Part shown: positions 36,839-43,958 of the stretch, piece after piece
Numbering within the stretch: the stretch's first letter is position 1
Layout of the letters: the number at the start of each line of letters is the position of its first letter
From: Rhodospirillum sp.
GTDB lineage: Bacteria > Pseudomonadota > Alphaproteobacteria > Dongiales > Dongiaceae
Assembly (NCBI GenBank): GCA_013822765.1
Contig: PNKY01000003.1
Span: 124,001-188,000, forward strand
DNA: 64,000 nt
Direction: 5' to 3'
Notes under the pieces: generated by a model
Database searches by the model: none
What the model was told of the DNA's origin: nothing
The model's input: only the letters and a program-made list of their open reading frames with translations
Made by a program: the position numbers and the translations under genes

Positions 36839-36881
36839 CGCGGCGAAGAGCCGCGCTCAGCGCGCGAGCGCTTTGGGAGTT

Positions 36882-37181
36882 TCAGTGTGCGGGCGGTTGG
36901 TCCTCATAGAAGGCGAGGCCGGGCGTTCTAGTCTCGACGCCCTCGAACGACGCAATCTCGACGATCTCCTCCGCGAACAGCATCGGTGGGTCCGATCGAT
37001 CGTTCAACACGCGTCCTCGCAGTTGGCCTTCCTGGCGAAAGGCTTCAACGACAAGGCGCTCGGCCTCGGCTTCGTCCTGCGCTTCGGCAAACCGTGTCGT
37101 ATAGAAGCCGAAACGCCTAACTGCTCCTTCGGATTTCATGAAGAAGTTCTCTCCCCTGATCAGAATGCGGAACTTCTTCAT
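36882..37181 (-). CDS. Uncharacterised 99-residue protein, third gene of a toxin-antitoxin-like operon
   Basis: A 99-residue soluble protein starting MKKFRILIRGENFFM, with alternating charged and hydrophobic residues and no recognised domain. Its start overlaps the stop of the PIN gene by 4 bases (ATGA), so it is translationally coupled to the toxin-antitoxin pair. A role as an accessory subunit is possible but unsupported beyond position. Confidence 0.65.
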   Translation of the reverse strand: MKKFRILIRGENFFMKSEGAVRRFGFYTTRFAEAQDEAEAERLVVEAFRQEGQLRGRVLNDRSDPPMLFAEEIVEIASFEGVETRTPGLAFYEDQPPAH

Positions 37182-37726
37182 CGAACTTGCCTGTAGAAAA
37201 TCACTGCCCCGCTCGGCACCAACTGTTCCAGCAGATCGAAATCCCGGACGTTGCGCGTGAGGATCGCCGCGCCGACCTTGCGCGCCTGCAGATGGATCAA
37301 GCTGTCATTGAGCAATCTGCGCTCCTGGCCCTGACCAGGCGGAATGCGCCCGAGCCGCAGCGCCTTGCCGGTGAGCATGCCCGCCTTGCCCCAGAGGTCG
37401 GTATCGGGCGCAAACAGGCGGTGCCGCGGGATGTCGTCGATCGCACCGGCGAGTGCAGCCAGCGCCTTCCGGGTCGCCGCGTGGGCGGGATCTAACCGGC
37501 CGAAAGCGTGCGTCAGTTCTGCCAGGCAGACCGCGGAATGGAAGATGCTGCGATAGCGCAGGAGATCGTCGACCGCCGCCGATGTCCTGCCCTGGAGCGT
37601 GTCGAGGTAGACGGTGGTGTCGATGAGAAGCGGCAGGCCGGCCTTCGGTTCGTCGTCCGCCCACCGCAGCTCGGACGCTGCGCGAGGCCCCGGCGCGCGC
37701 TCGACCTTTTTGCTATCAGAGCTCAA
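37178..37726 (-). CDS. PIN-domain protein (VapC-like toxin)
   Basis: A 182-residue nuclease candidate. The first acidic residue is in LPLLIDTTVYLDTL near residue 36, a glutamate in CLAELTHAFGRLD near 70, and the C-terminal acidic cluster in ERRLLNDSLIHLQA and LTRNVRDFDLL. The PIN fold cleaves single-stranded RNA with these acidic residues and Mg. It overlaps the upstream RHH-type gene by 11 bases and the downstream gene by 4. Longer than a standard VapC by about 35 N-terminal residues. Confidence 0.85.
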   Translation of the reverse strand: MSSDSKKVERAPGPRAASELRWADDEPKAGLPLLIDTTVYLDTLQGRTSAAVDDLLRYRSIFHSAVCLAELTHAFGRLDPAHAATRKALAALAGAIDDIPRHRLFAPDTDLWGKAGMLTGKALRLGRIPPGQGQERRLLNDSLIHLQARKVGAAILTRNVRDFDLLEQLVPSGAVIFYRQVR

Positions 37727-38024
37727 GGTCGAGGTCCGGATCGACCGTGGCCTTGCGCTTCAGGAACTTGTCGCCAAAATCGTCCGCCAGCGCGAGGTTC
37801 GACAGCGCGACTTCCAGCAGCTCGGTATCGGTGCTGACGCCGGCGCGCTTCCTCGCCGCCTTGACCAGCGCGCTCGACACCCGGCCGCGAATGACCACGT
37901 CCTTCGGCCCGCCGATCAGCCCGGCATTCCGCGCCTCGCTCATGATGAGGTCGGTGCGGTTGCGCCGAATGGCGACGACCGCGCCCGGGGCCGCCGTGGT
38001 CCGCGCCGATTTGGGTCGAGGCAT
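37716..38024 (-). CDS. Antitoxin-like ribbon-helix-helix protein
   Basis: A 102-residue basic N-terminus followed by VVIRGRVSSALVKAARKRAG and a second helix (TDTELLEVALSNLAL), matching a ribbon-helix-helix DNA-binding fold, then an acidic tail DPDLDLEL that could mask the PIN active site. Promoter-proximal gene of the PIN operon; autoregulation is expected. Confidence 0.75.
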   Translation of the reverse strand: MPRPKSARTTAAPGAVVAIRRNRTDLIMSEARNAGLIGGPKDVVIRGRVSSALVKAARKRAGVSTDTELLEVALSNLALADDFGDKFLKRKATVDPDLDLEL

Positions 38025-38119
38025 CGCGCAAACTCCTTGTGCTACAAATTACAGAAAATGTAGCCCAAGTCGGGCGTGGCCGTCACCTATGCATTCGCTC
38101 TTTCGTCATGCGACAAGGA

Positions 38120-38213
38120 TGGTAGCCCCGCCCGGATTCGAACCGAGATAGCTCTCCAGTCCGGAGACAAGCCGCATATAAGGCGGGTGTTTTGCCAGTT
38201 AAACTACGGGGCC
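38120..38213 (-). tRNA. Unusual tRNA: UAU anticodon with a long class II variable arm
   Basis: A 94-base cloverleaf read on the minus strand. The acceptor stem has 7 pairs closed by G1-U72, then A73 and an encoded CCA. The D stem GTTT/AAAC and loop with GG are normal. The anticodon stem CCCGC/GCGGC has a C-C mismatch at 27-43; the loop CTTATAT gives anticodon UAU with U33. A 23-base variable region contains a 5-bp stem TCTCC/GGAGA. The T arm CTCGG/CCGGG with loop TTCGAAT is normal. UAU would read the isoleucine codon AUA, but the long variable arm belongs to Leu, Ser and Tyr tRNAs. It may be a functional odd tRNA or a degenerate one. Nothing else is seen in its flanks; the PIN operon lies beside its 3' end. 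Confidence 0.7.
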
Positions 38214-38285
38214 GCGATCAGGCGTGCGGCATCCGTATTCGACGGCTCAGGATGGCTGTCATCCGGCGCAAGTGAGGCATTGGCC

Positions 38286-38732
38286 TTACGAAATCCCGCG
38301 CGCCTGCAGCGCGTCGTCGACCACGGCGCAGATCTCCTTGAGAGAGAACGGCTTGGAGACCACGCGGTCGATCAGGGCGTCGAGATTGTGGGCGCGCTGG
38401 CGCTCGGCCGCGAAGCCGGTCATCAGCACCACCGGCAAAGCGGGCCGGTCCTTGGTCGCCTTCAGTGCGAGGGCGATACCGTCCATGCCGGGCATGACGA
38501 TATCAGTCAGCAGCAGGTCGTACGCGGCTTCCTCGAGCGCCGCGAGCGCAGAGCCGCCGTCGCCCACCGCCGTCACGTTGTGGCCGTGATAGGCGAGCGC
38601 GCGCTTTACGAACTCGCGCACCGCTTCGTCATCTTCAGCCAGCAGAATTGCTGCCACCGATTCACCGTCTGATTGGCCGGCGTTGTCCGGGTTGTCCCCA
38701 CATCCTGGTTGCCGGTCTAGCCCATCAGTCAT
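38286..38732 (-). CDS. cpdR: CpdR-like response regulator (receiver only)
   Basis: A receiver-domain protein with ILLAEDDEAVREFVKRAL, phospho-acceptor in LLLTDIVMPGMDGIALAL (D77), MTGFAAERQRA and the lysine in VVSKPFSLKEI. The wording matches CpdR, which in Caulobacter controls ClpXP localisation and adaptor function in the cell cycle. As written it has 148 residues; a GTG at 38657 would give about 124 residues beginning VAAILLAEDD, the usual CpdR length, so the true start is uncertain. Confidence 0.82.
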   Translation of the reverse strand: MTDGLDRQPGCGDNPDNAGQSDGESVAAILLAEDDEAVREFVKRALAYHGHNVTAVGDGGSALAALEEAAYDLLLTDIVMPGMDGIALALKATKDRPALPVVLMTGFAAERQRAHNLDALIDRVVSKPFSLKEICAVVDDALQARGIS

Positions 38733-38839
38733 TCTGGCTCAACTCATCCTTCCTACCAGGGCGTGGAACGCCCCGCCTATGCCGAAAGGATAAGCCGCCC
38801 GCTCTTAAGATTTGGTGATGACTCCTTTGTCCGGCAAAG

Positions 38840-39718
38840 TCAGGGCATATCGGCCCAGCTCAGCACCGCGCTGGTCGCATCAGGAGGCCAATTGTCGAAA
38901 GATTTCTTAAAGTTAATGTTTTGTCCCGGCTCCGCGACCAGTTCCTGCAGCCGGAACCGCAACGGTTCCATTTGGCTGTTCACCTCGTCGATCGGGATCA
39001 CCATCAGCGTCGGCACATTCACCGGGTATTCGGACGCGTTGAAGATCGTCGCCGATAGGTCGATGACGTTGTGGCCGGTGCCTTCGTCGTGCGTGATCTT
39101 GGCGACGAAGTTGGAGATCTCGAGATCGGCGGCCGGATTGTCGGTGGAGAGATGGAGCAGCGCGTAGATCACGTCAGCGCCGGGCACCGTGCGCGAGATC
39201 ACGCCGCGAAAGACGTAGGCCGCGATCAGCAGGCCGATCACCAGCCCCGCGATCAGGATGAGGCCGAGATTGGAGCTGCGCTTGGCCGGGCGCATGGGGC
39301 GCATGCGCGGCGGCACGGTAATGGGGCCGGGCGAGGTCTTGCGCGCCAGGCGGGCGATCGGGTTGGCTTTCGACGCCGCTTCCGAAATGCTGTAGCCGTC
39401 ACCCCGCACGCCGGTCACCTGCTCGGCGATGGCGGCCAGGGACTGCGCCATCTCGGCCGCGGTCTCCGGCGGGCTCGGGGGATGGGTTTCAGCCTCTTCC
39501 GGCGGCGGCGGGAGCGACTCGGCTACCGGGGGAGGCTCACTGGGCGGCTCGGGGGGGAGCGGCTCAGGGGCCGCGATCTCGGCCGGCTCGTCGTGGCCTT
39601 CCGGCATCTGGCGCCAGCGATGCTCGCACTTGGCGCAGCGCACATTGCGCCCCGCCGGCAACAGCTTGGCTGAATCCAGATTGAACCGGGCTCCGCAGGA
39701 CGGGCAGGCAATGATCAC
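38840..39718 (-). CDS. MJ0042-type zinc-ribbon membrane protein
   Basis: A 292-residue protein. The N-terminus carries two CxxC pairs (IIACPSCGARF and VRCAKCEHRWRQ), the MJ0042 zinc ribbon. A Pro/Glu-rich linker and one transmembrane helix (LGLILIAGLVIGLLIAAYVF) lead to a periplasmic DUF3426-like domain. The GTG at 39718 fits the usual start immediately before the zinc ribbon; a TTG ten codons upstream is the alternative. Divergent from ftsE in a common alphaproteobacterial arrangement. Confidence 0.88.
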   Translation of the reverse strand: MIIACPSCGARFNLDSAKLLPAGRNVRCAKCEHRWRQMPEGHDEPAEIAAPEPLPPEPPSEPPPVAESLPPPPEEAETHPPSPPETAAEMAQSLAAIAEQVTGVRGDGYSISEAASKANPIARLARKTSPGPITVPPRMRPMRPAKRSSNLGLILIAGLVIGLLIAAYVFRGVISRTVPGADVIYALLHLSTDNPAADLEISNFVAKITHDEGTGHNVIDLSATIFNASEYPVNVPTLMVIPIDEVNSQMEPLRFRLQELVAEPGQNINFKKSFDNWPPDATSAVLSWADMP

Positions 39719-39886
39719 GCTTTTCTCGGTCCCCTTCAACCGCCCCAAAAAGGCAAGCGCTTCCTAATGGTTATAGTTCTCGGCCGTCCGACCGGGCAAG
39801 CCTGGACCTTGGGCCAGCCAGCGTGCAATCCTCCCCAGCCTGAGGGGCGACTCGGGTCGTCGGTAGGCGGTTTAGGGGCCAGAAGA

Positions 39887-40624
39887 GTGGTTTTGTTCGA
39901 CGGCGTCGCCGTCCGCTATGCCGCTGGGCCGGAAGTGCTGCGCGGCATCTCCTTCACTTTGGCGCCCGGCTCGTTCCACTTCCTGGTGGGGCCGAGCGGC
40001 GCCGGCAAATCCTCGCTGCTCAAGCTGATCTATCTCGGCCTGCGCCCGGCCGCCGGTCGAGTCGAGCTGTTCGGCCGCGACGTCTCTGTCCTCAAGCGCT
40101 CGGACTATCCCGCCATGCGCCGCCGGATCGGGGTGGTTTTCCAGGATTTCCGGCTGATCGAGCATCTCTCCGCCATGGACAATGTGGCGCTGCCGCTGCG
40201 CATCGCCGGCGTGCGCGAAACCGACATCAAGCGCCACGTGCCCGAGCTGCTGGGCTGGGTCGGCCTCAAGCACCACCTCGACGCCCTGCCCGCCACCCTT
40301 TCCGGCGGGCAGCAGCAGCGCGTCGCGATCGCCCGGGCCGTGATCTCGCGCCCCAGCCTGCTGCTGGCCGACGAGCCGACCGGCAACGTCGACGACCAGA
40401 TCGGCGTCCGCCTGATGTACTTGTTCGAGGAACTGAACAAGATGGGCACCACGGTGGTGATCGCGACCCACAACGAGGGCCTGGTCGGCCGCTTCTCCCA
40501 CCGCCAGCTGCGCATTACGCAGGGCACCGTGAAGCTGGTCGATCCTTCGGGGCAGCCGATCGTCGCCGACGAGCATTCGGAGACCTCCTATGCCGCCGAA
40601 GCCGAGCAGCAGGAGAGCGCCTGA
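39887..40624 (+). CDS. ftsE: Cell division ATP-binding protein FtsE
   Basis: A 245-residue ABC-type ATPase of the divisome that, with FtsX, activates septal peptidoglycan hydrolysis. Walker A is GPSGAGKSS, the signature is LSGGQQQRVAIARA and Walker B LLLADEPTGNVD. The frame is open further upstream, but GTG 39887 gives the normal FtsE N-terminus (VVLFDGVAVRY). It ends three bases before ftsX. Confidence 0.95.
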   Translation: MVLFDGVAVRYAAGPEVLRGISFTLAPGSFHFLVGPSGAGKSSLLKLIYLGLRPAAGRVELFGRDVSVLKRSDYPAMRRRIGVVFQDFRLIEHLSAMDNVALPLRIAGVRETDIKRHVPELLGWVGLKHHLDALPATLSGGQQQRVAIARAVISRPSLLLADEPTGNVDDQIGVRLMYLFEELNKMGTTVVIATHNEGLVGRFSHRQLRITQGTVKLVDPSGQPIVADEHSETSYAAEAEQQESA

Positions 40625-40627
40625 GCC

Positions 40628-41521
40628 ATGCTGCGCTTCCGCACCGACCTGCCACTCGACCGCGACACCACGGCGCGCTTCCTGCCCTGGATCATCGGCT
40701 TCATGGTCTATCTCGCCATGATCGCGGCGACCGTCGCGTTGCTGGTCGACCACGTGACGCAGCGCTGGCAGCGCGACTTGAGCGGCCAGCTGACGGTCGA
40801 GCTGCCCGGTATCGCAGGCGAGGACGCCGCGCAGCGCCAGCAACGGGTCGATGCGGCGATGGAGGAGATCACCGACACCAACGGCATCATCGGCACGCGC
40901 CTGCTGGACGAGGCGGAGGTGAAGCGCCTGCTGCAGCCCTGGCTGGGCGACCAGGCCGACCAGCTCGGCGTCACGCTGCCCGACCTGGTGGCGGCGTCGG
41001 TGCAGCCCGACATCCGCCCCAACCTATCGGAGCTGGCCGAGCGCCTGCAGCGAGTCTCGCCCGGCGCCGCGATCGACGATCACGCGCAGTTCAATGCCGG
41101 CGCGCTCAATTTCCTGCGCACCATCGAGGTGCTGGCGCTCAGCCTGCTGGGCTTGGTGCTGGTGGCGACCGCCGGCGTCGTCGCCTTCACCGCGCGCGCC
41201 GGGCTGTCGATCCATCGCCGGATCGTGGAGATCGTGCATCTGGTCGGGGCGCACGATTCCTACGTCGCACGCCAGTTCCAGGCCCAGGCCTTCCGCTACG
41301 GCTTCATGGGCGCCTGCCTCGGATCGCTGCTGGCGGCGGCGACTCTGCTATCCGCCGGCGTGTTCGCCGCCCGCGGGGCCGCGCCGATGAGCGCCGCGGT
41401 CAAGGCCTTCGAGCCCTGGATGATCTGGCCCCTCGCCCTCATCCCGCTCGCCGCCGTGCTGATCGCCATGGTGACCGTCCGCATCGCCGTGCTCCAGGCG
41501 CTGCGCCGGATGGCGTACTGA
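40628..41521 (+). CDS. ftsX: Cell division protein FtsX
   Basis: A 297-residue inner-membrane protein with a first helix at about residues 20-42, a periplasmic domain, and three C-terminal helices (about 168-190, 222-245, 262-290), the FtsX topology. It pairs with FtsE encoded immediately upstream. Confidence 0.94.
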   Translation: MLRFRTDLPLDRDTTARFLPWIIGFMVYLAMIAATVALLVDHVTQRWQRDLSGQLTVELPGIAGEDAAQRQQRVDAAMEEITDTNGIIGTRLLDEAEVKRLLQPWLGDQADQLGVTLPDLVAASVQPDIRPNLSELAERLQRVSPGAAIDDHAQFNAGALNFLRTIEVLALSLLGLVLVATAGVVAFTARAGLSIHRRIVEIVHLVGAHDSYVARQFQAQAFRYGFMGACLGSLLAAATLLSAGVFAARGAAPMSAAVKAFEPWMIWPLALIPLAAVLIAMVTVRIAVLQALRRMAY

Positions 41522-41526
41522 GAGCT

Positions 41527-41577
41527 GTGCTCGCGCGAGCACGACGATCTCCTCCCCAACATGGGGGAGGGGGTGAG
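41527..41577. repeat. Two hairpins after ftsX
   Basis: A 16-base perfect palindrome GTGCTCGCGCGAGCAC (41527-41542) is followed by CCTCCCC (41551-41557) and GGGGAGG (41564-41570), related to the intergenic repeat at 36759. They may attenuate read-through into ydcF. Confidence 0.5.
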
Positions 41578-41630
41578 CGAAGGCACCACCTCATGACACC
41601 GCCCTCCCGACCTGCTAACAACCCTGTCCC

Positions 41631-42317
41631 ATGAGAGCCGCGCGAATCAGTTTCAAGGATCAGCACCCGCCGGGCTGGGGTCGGCGGATCGTCCATGTGC
41701 TGCTGCTGGTCCTGGTGGTGTGGCTGGCCGGGTTCCTGGCGTTCGCCGCCGCCATCCCCGCCACGGTGCGCGATGCCGAACAGCCGGTGGATGCGATCGT
41801 GGTGCTGACCGGCGGCGACGTGCGGCTGGCGGAAGGGTTCGCGCTGCTGGACCGCGGCGTTGCCAAGAAGATGCTGATCTCCGGCGTTTCCAGCGGGGTC
41901 GACATGCCGGCGCTGCTGCAGACCCTGAACGGCACCCCGCAGCCCACCCAGGCGGTGCTCGATTGCTGCGTCACCCTCGGCTACGACGCGCGCTCGACCG
42001 AAGGCAACGCGCGCGAGAGCCTGCGCTGGCTGGGCGATAACAACTTCACCACCATCCGGCTGGTGACGGCGAACTATCACATGAACCGCAGCTTGCTGGA
42101 ATTCCGCCGCGTGATGCCGCAGATCACCGTCATTCCCAATCCGGTGTTCCCGCGCCAGGTGCAGGACCCGTACTGGTTCGCACGGCCGGGCACCGTCATC
42201 CTGCTGTTCAACGAGTACCACAAGTACCTGGTGGCGGCCGCGCGGGTGAAGGTCGCCGACCTCGGCGCCAGCATTGCCGGCCTCAGCAACCGCATCGCCG
42301 CGATGGCGGGGCTGTGA
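41631..42317 (+). CDS. YdcF family membrane protein (DUF218)
   Basis: A 228-residue protein with an N-terminal transmembrane helix (IVHVLLLVLVVWLAGFLAF) and a DUF218 domain with DAIVVLTGGDVRLAEGFALL, STEGNARESLRWL and LVTANYHMNRSLLEF. The family is linked to envelope polysaccharide and peptidoglycan metabolism (YdcF/SanA/ElyC). Lies between ftsX and plsC, 109 and 13 bases away. Confidence 0.9.
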   Translation: MRAARISFKDQHPPGWGRRIVHVLLLVLVVWLAGFLAFAAAIPATVRDAEQPVDAIVVLTGGDVRLAEGFALLDRGVAKKMLISGVSSGVDMPALLQTLNGTPQPTQAVLDCCVTLGYDARSTEGNARESLRWLGDNNFTTIRLVTANYHMNRSLLEFRRVMPQITVIPNPVFPRQVQDPYWFARPGTVILLFNEYHKYLVAAARVKVADLGASIAGLSNRIAAMAGL

Positions 42318-42330
42318 GGCGGACGAGCGC

Positions 42331-43038
42331 GTGGCCCTCCTCCGCTCCATTCTGTTCAACGTCAGCTACCTGATCTGGTCTGTCGTCATGCACGTCGTCA
42401 GCCTGCCGCTACTGCTGGCGCCGGCGTCGTGGGTGTGGAAGGCGGGCCACCTGTGGATCGACGGCACGCTGTTGCTGCTGCGGGTGTTCTGCGGGCTCGA
42501 TCATCGCGAGATTGGCCTCGAGCATCTGCCGAAAGGCCCCGCGATCATCGCCGCCAAGCACCAGTCGGCGTGGGAAACGCTGTTCCTGTCGCGTCGGCTG
42601 GGCCAACCCGCCTTCATCCTGAAGCGCGAGCTGCTGATGATCCCGCTGTTCGGCTGGTTCATCCGCAAGGTCGGGATGATCGCGGTCGACCGCGCCGGCA
42701 AGGCGGCCGCGCTCAAGAAGATGGTGCGCGACGCCAACGACGCCTTCGCCCAAGGCCGCCAGATCATCATCTTCCCCGAAGGCACCCGGGTGGCGCCGGG
42801 CGAGCACAGGCCCTACCAGCCCGGCATCGCCGCGCTCTATGGACAGCTCAACGTCCCGGTGGTGCCGGTGGCGCTCAATTCCGGGCTGTTCTGGGGCAAG
42901 AAGGCGTGGGTCAAGAAACCGGGCCGGATCGCGATCGAATACCTGCCGCCGATCCAGCCGGGGCTTGACCGCAGGGCCTTCATGGCCGAACTGGAAGCGC
43001 GGCTTGAGCCGGCCGCGAAGAGGCTGCTCACCGCCTAG
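42331..43038 (+). CDS. plsC: 1-acyl-sn-glycerol-3-phosphate acyltransferase
   Basis: A 235-residue membrane acyltransferase making phosphatidic acid. The catalytic H77 lies in HQSAWE, where the usual HX4D has Glu at position 82, a variation seen in some PlsC. The glycerol-phosphate motif is FPEGTR at 149-153. An N-terminal hydrophobic helix anchors it. It starts with GTG 13 bases after ydcF. Its 3' end overlaps the convergent doc gene by 4 bases. Confidence 0.92.
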   Translation: MALLRSILFNVSYLIWSVVMHVVSLPLLLAPASWVWKAGHLWIDGTLLLLRVFCGLDHREIGLEHLPKGPAIIAAKHQSAWETLFLSRRLGQPAFILKRELLMIPLFGWFIRKVGMIAVDRAGKAAALKKMVRDANDAFAQGRQIIIFPEGTRVAPGEHRPYQPGIAALYGQLNVPVVPVALNSGLFWGKKAWVKKPGRIAIEYLPPIQPGLDRRAFMAELEARLEPAAKRLLTA

Positions 43039-43415
43039 CTGGCGTTCGCGCGAAGCCAGTCTGCGAAGGCGTCCTCTTCGATCTCGCCCGCGGCGAGCCG
43101 GAGCATCGTCAGGACGCAGCTCTCATCGCTCGCAGTCAACGTCACGCCGTTCAGGTCCAGGAAAACTTCCGCCGCAACAAAGGCGGTACGCTTGTTGCCG
43201 TCGATGAACGGGTGATTCCGCGCGAGGCCGAACGCATAGGCGGCAGCCAAGGTTGCGAGATCCGCTGCTGGATCGTACGCAAACCGATTCTGCAGTCGCG
43301 CCAGCGCGGCCTCGAGCAGCCCCTCATCGCGCACGCCCGCACCTCCGCCATGCTCCGCCAGCTGCTCGTCATGGACTGCTAGCATAAGAGCCTTCGTGAG
43401 CCATTCCGGCTCCAT
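43035..43415 (-). CDS. doc: Doc-type Fic toxin
   Basis: A 126-residue death-on-curing protein with the Doc/Fic motif HPFIDGNKRTA at residues 68-78. Doc proteins phosphorylate EF-Tu and stop translation. Its ATG overlaps the antitoxin stop by one base (TAATG), giving tight coupling. The stretch LLEAALARLQNRFAYDPAADL is typical of Doc. Confidence 0.93.
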   Translation of the reverse strand: MEPEWLTKALMLAVHDEQLAEHGGGAGVRDEGLLEAALARLQNRFAYDPAADLATLAAAYAFGLARNHPFIDGNKRTAFVAAEVFLDLNGVTLTASDESCVLTMLRLAAGEIEEDAFADWLRANAS

Positions 43416-43639
43416 TACTTGGCAAGCTCGCGCAGGACGTTGCGGCGCTTTTTCATGACCTTGCGCGCCGCGTCCATCTGGCGTTCGAAGGCGGGGTCGT
43501 ACGGCGAGACGCGGTAGCCGTCTTCTGTCTCGATCCCGAAGACCTCGTCGCCCTTCACCACCTTCAGCTTGTTGGCGGCTTCCTTCGACAGCATCAGACA
43601 GAGCGAGTTGCCGACCTGGGCGACCTTGAATTTCATCAT
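43415..43639 (-). CDS. AbrB/MazE-like antitoxin of the Doc toxin
   Basis: A 74-residue protein with a swapped-hairpin AbrB fold signature (MMKFKVAQVGNSLCLMLSKEAANKL cut to motif KVAQVGNSLCLMLSKEA) and a charged C-terminal helix expected to lie against the toxin. Encoded promoter-first, coupled to doc. Probably binds the perfect palindrome just upstream. Confidence 0.9.
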   Translation of the reverse strand: MMKFKVAQVGNSLCLMLSKEAANKLKVVKGDEVFGIETEDGYRVSPYDPAFERQMDAARKVMKKRRNVLRELAK

Positions 43640-43653
43640 GGAAACAGCTCCAC

Positions 43654-43673
43654 GTTATAACAATTGTTATAAC
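43654..43673. promoter_or_regulatory. 20-bp perfect palindrome, operator of the Doc antitoxin
   Basis: GTTATAACAATTGTTATAAC is a perfect 20-base palindrome made of two self-complementary GTTATAAC units around AATT. It begins 14 bases before the antitoxin ATG and overlaps a plausible -10. A -35-like TTGGAA lies about 18 bp upstream of TGTTAT on the minus strand. This position is typical for toxin-antitoxin autoregulation. Confidence 0.75.
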
Positions 43674-43738
43674 ATAGAGGTTCCAACCGCCATTCGTCGA
43701 GCGCGATACGCCGCCGGTACCTGACGGCAGGTGGCGAG

Positions 43739-43846
43739 TTATCCACAGGTGCAATTCGCGGCCTGCCTGTGGCTTGTGTGGAAAATGTGGATAACTAGAA
43801 TTTCATAAGCCGTGCAAGGCTTTGGTACGGCCTAGATTGGGGATAA
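43739..43846. promoter_or_regulatory. Cluster of DnaA boxes before nrdJ
   Basis: A perfect DnaA box TTATCCACA (43739-43747) is inverted relative to a second perfect box TGTGGATAA (43786-43794); their arms extend to 11 bases on each side. A one-mismatch TGTGGAAAA (43777-43785) abuts the second box, and a one-mismatch TGGGGATAA lies at 43838-43846. All four fall in 108 bases, 112 bases before the ATG. No riboswitch is recognised in the gap. Confidence 0.75.
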
Positions 43847-43958
43847 ATCGCCCGAACCTTGTTGAAACAAATGGCGAACATGCGGTCGACTCTCGCGGGC
43901 TGATTTGTTAGTCTCTTTGCCCCGCGATGGTTAACCCGTTGGCACGCAAGGATCACCG

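Noticed and set aside
36732..36881. CRISPR array
   Set aside because: Repeats in the window are single palindromic units with no regular spacers, and no cas gene is present.
38120..38213. Calling the tRNA a normal Leu, Tyr or Ser tRNA
   Set aside because: The variable arm would allow it, but the only loop with U33 gives UAU, and Ser would need G73.
43674..43958. Cobalamin riboswitch or NrdR box before nrdJ
   Set aside because: No B12-box-like element and no paired NrdR palindromes are visible; the region is explained by DnaA boxes and the antitoxin operator.
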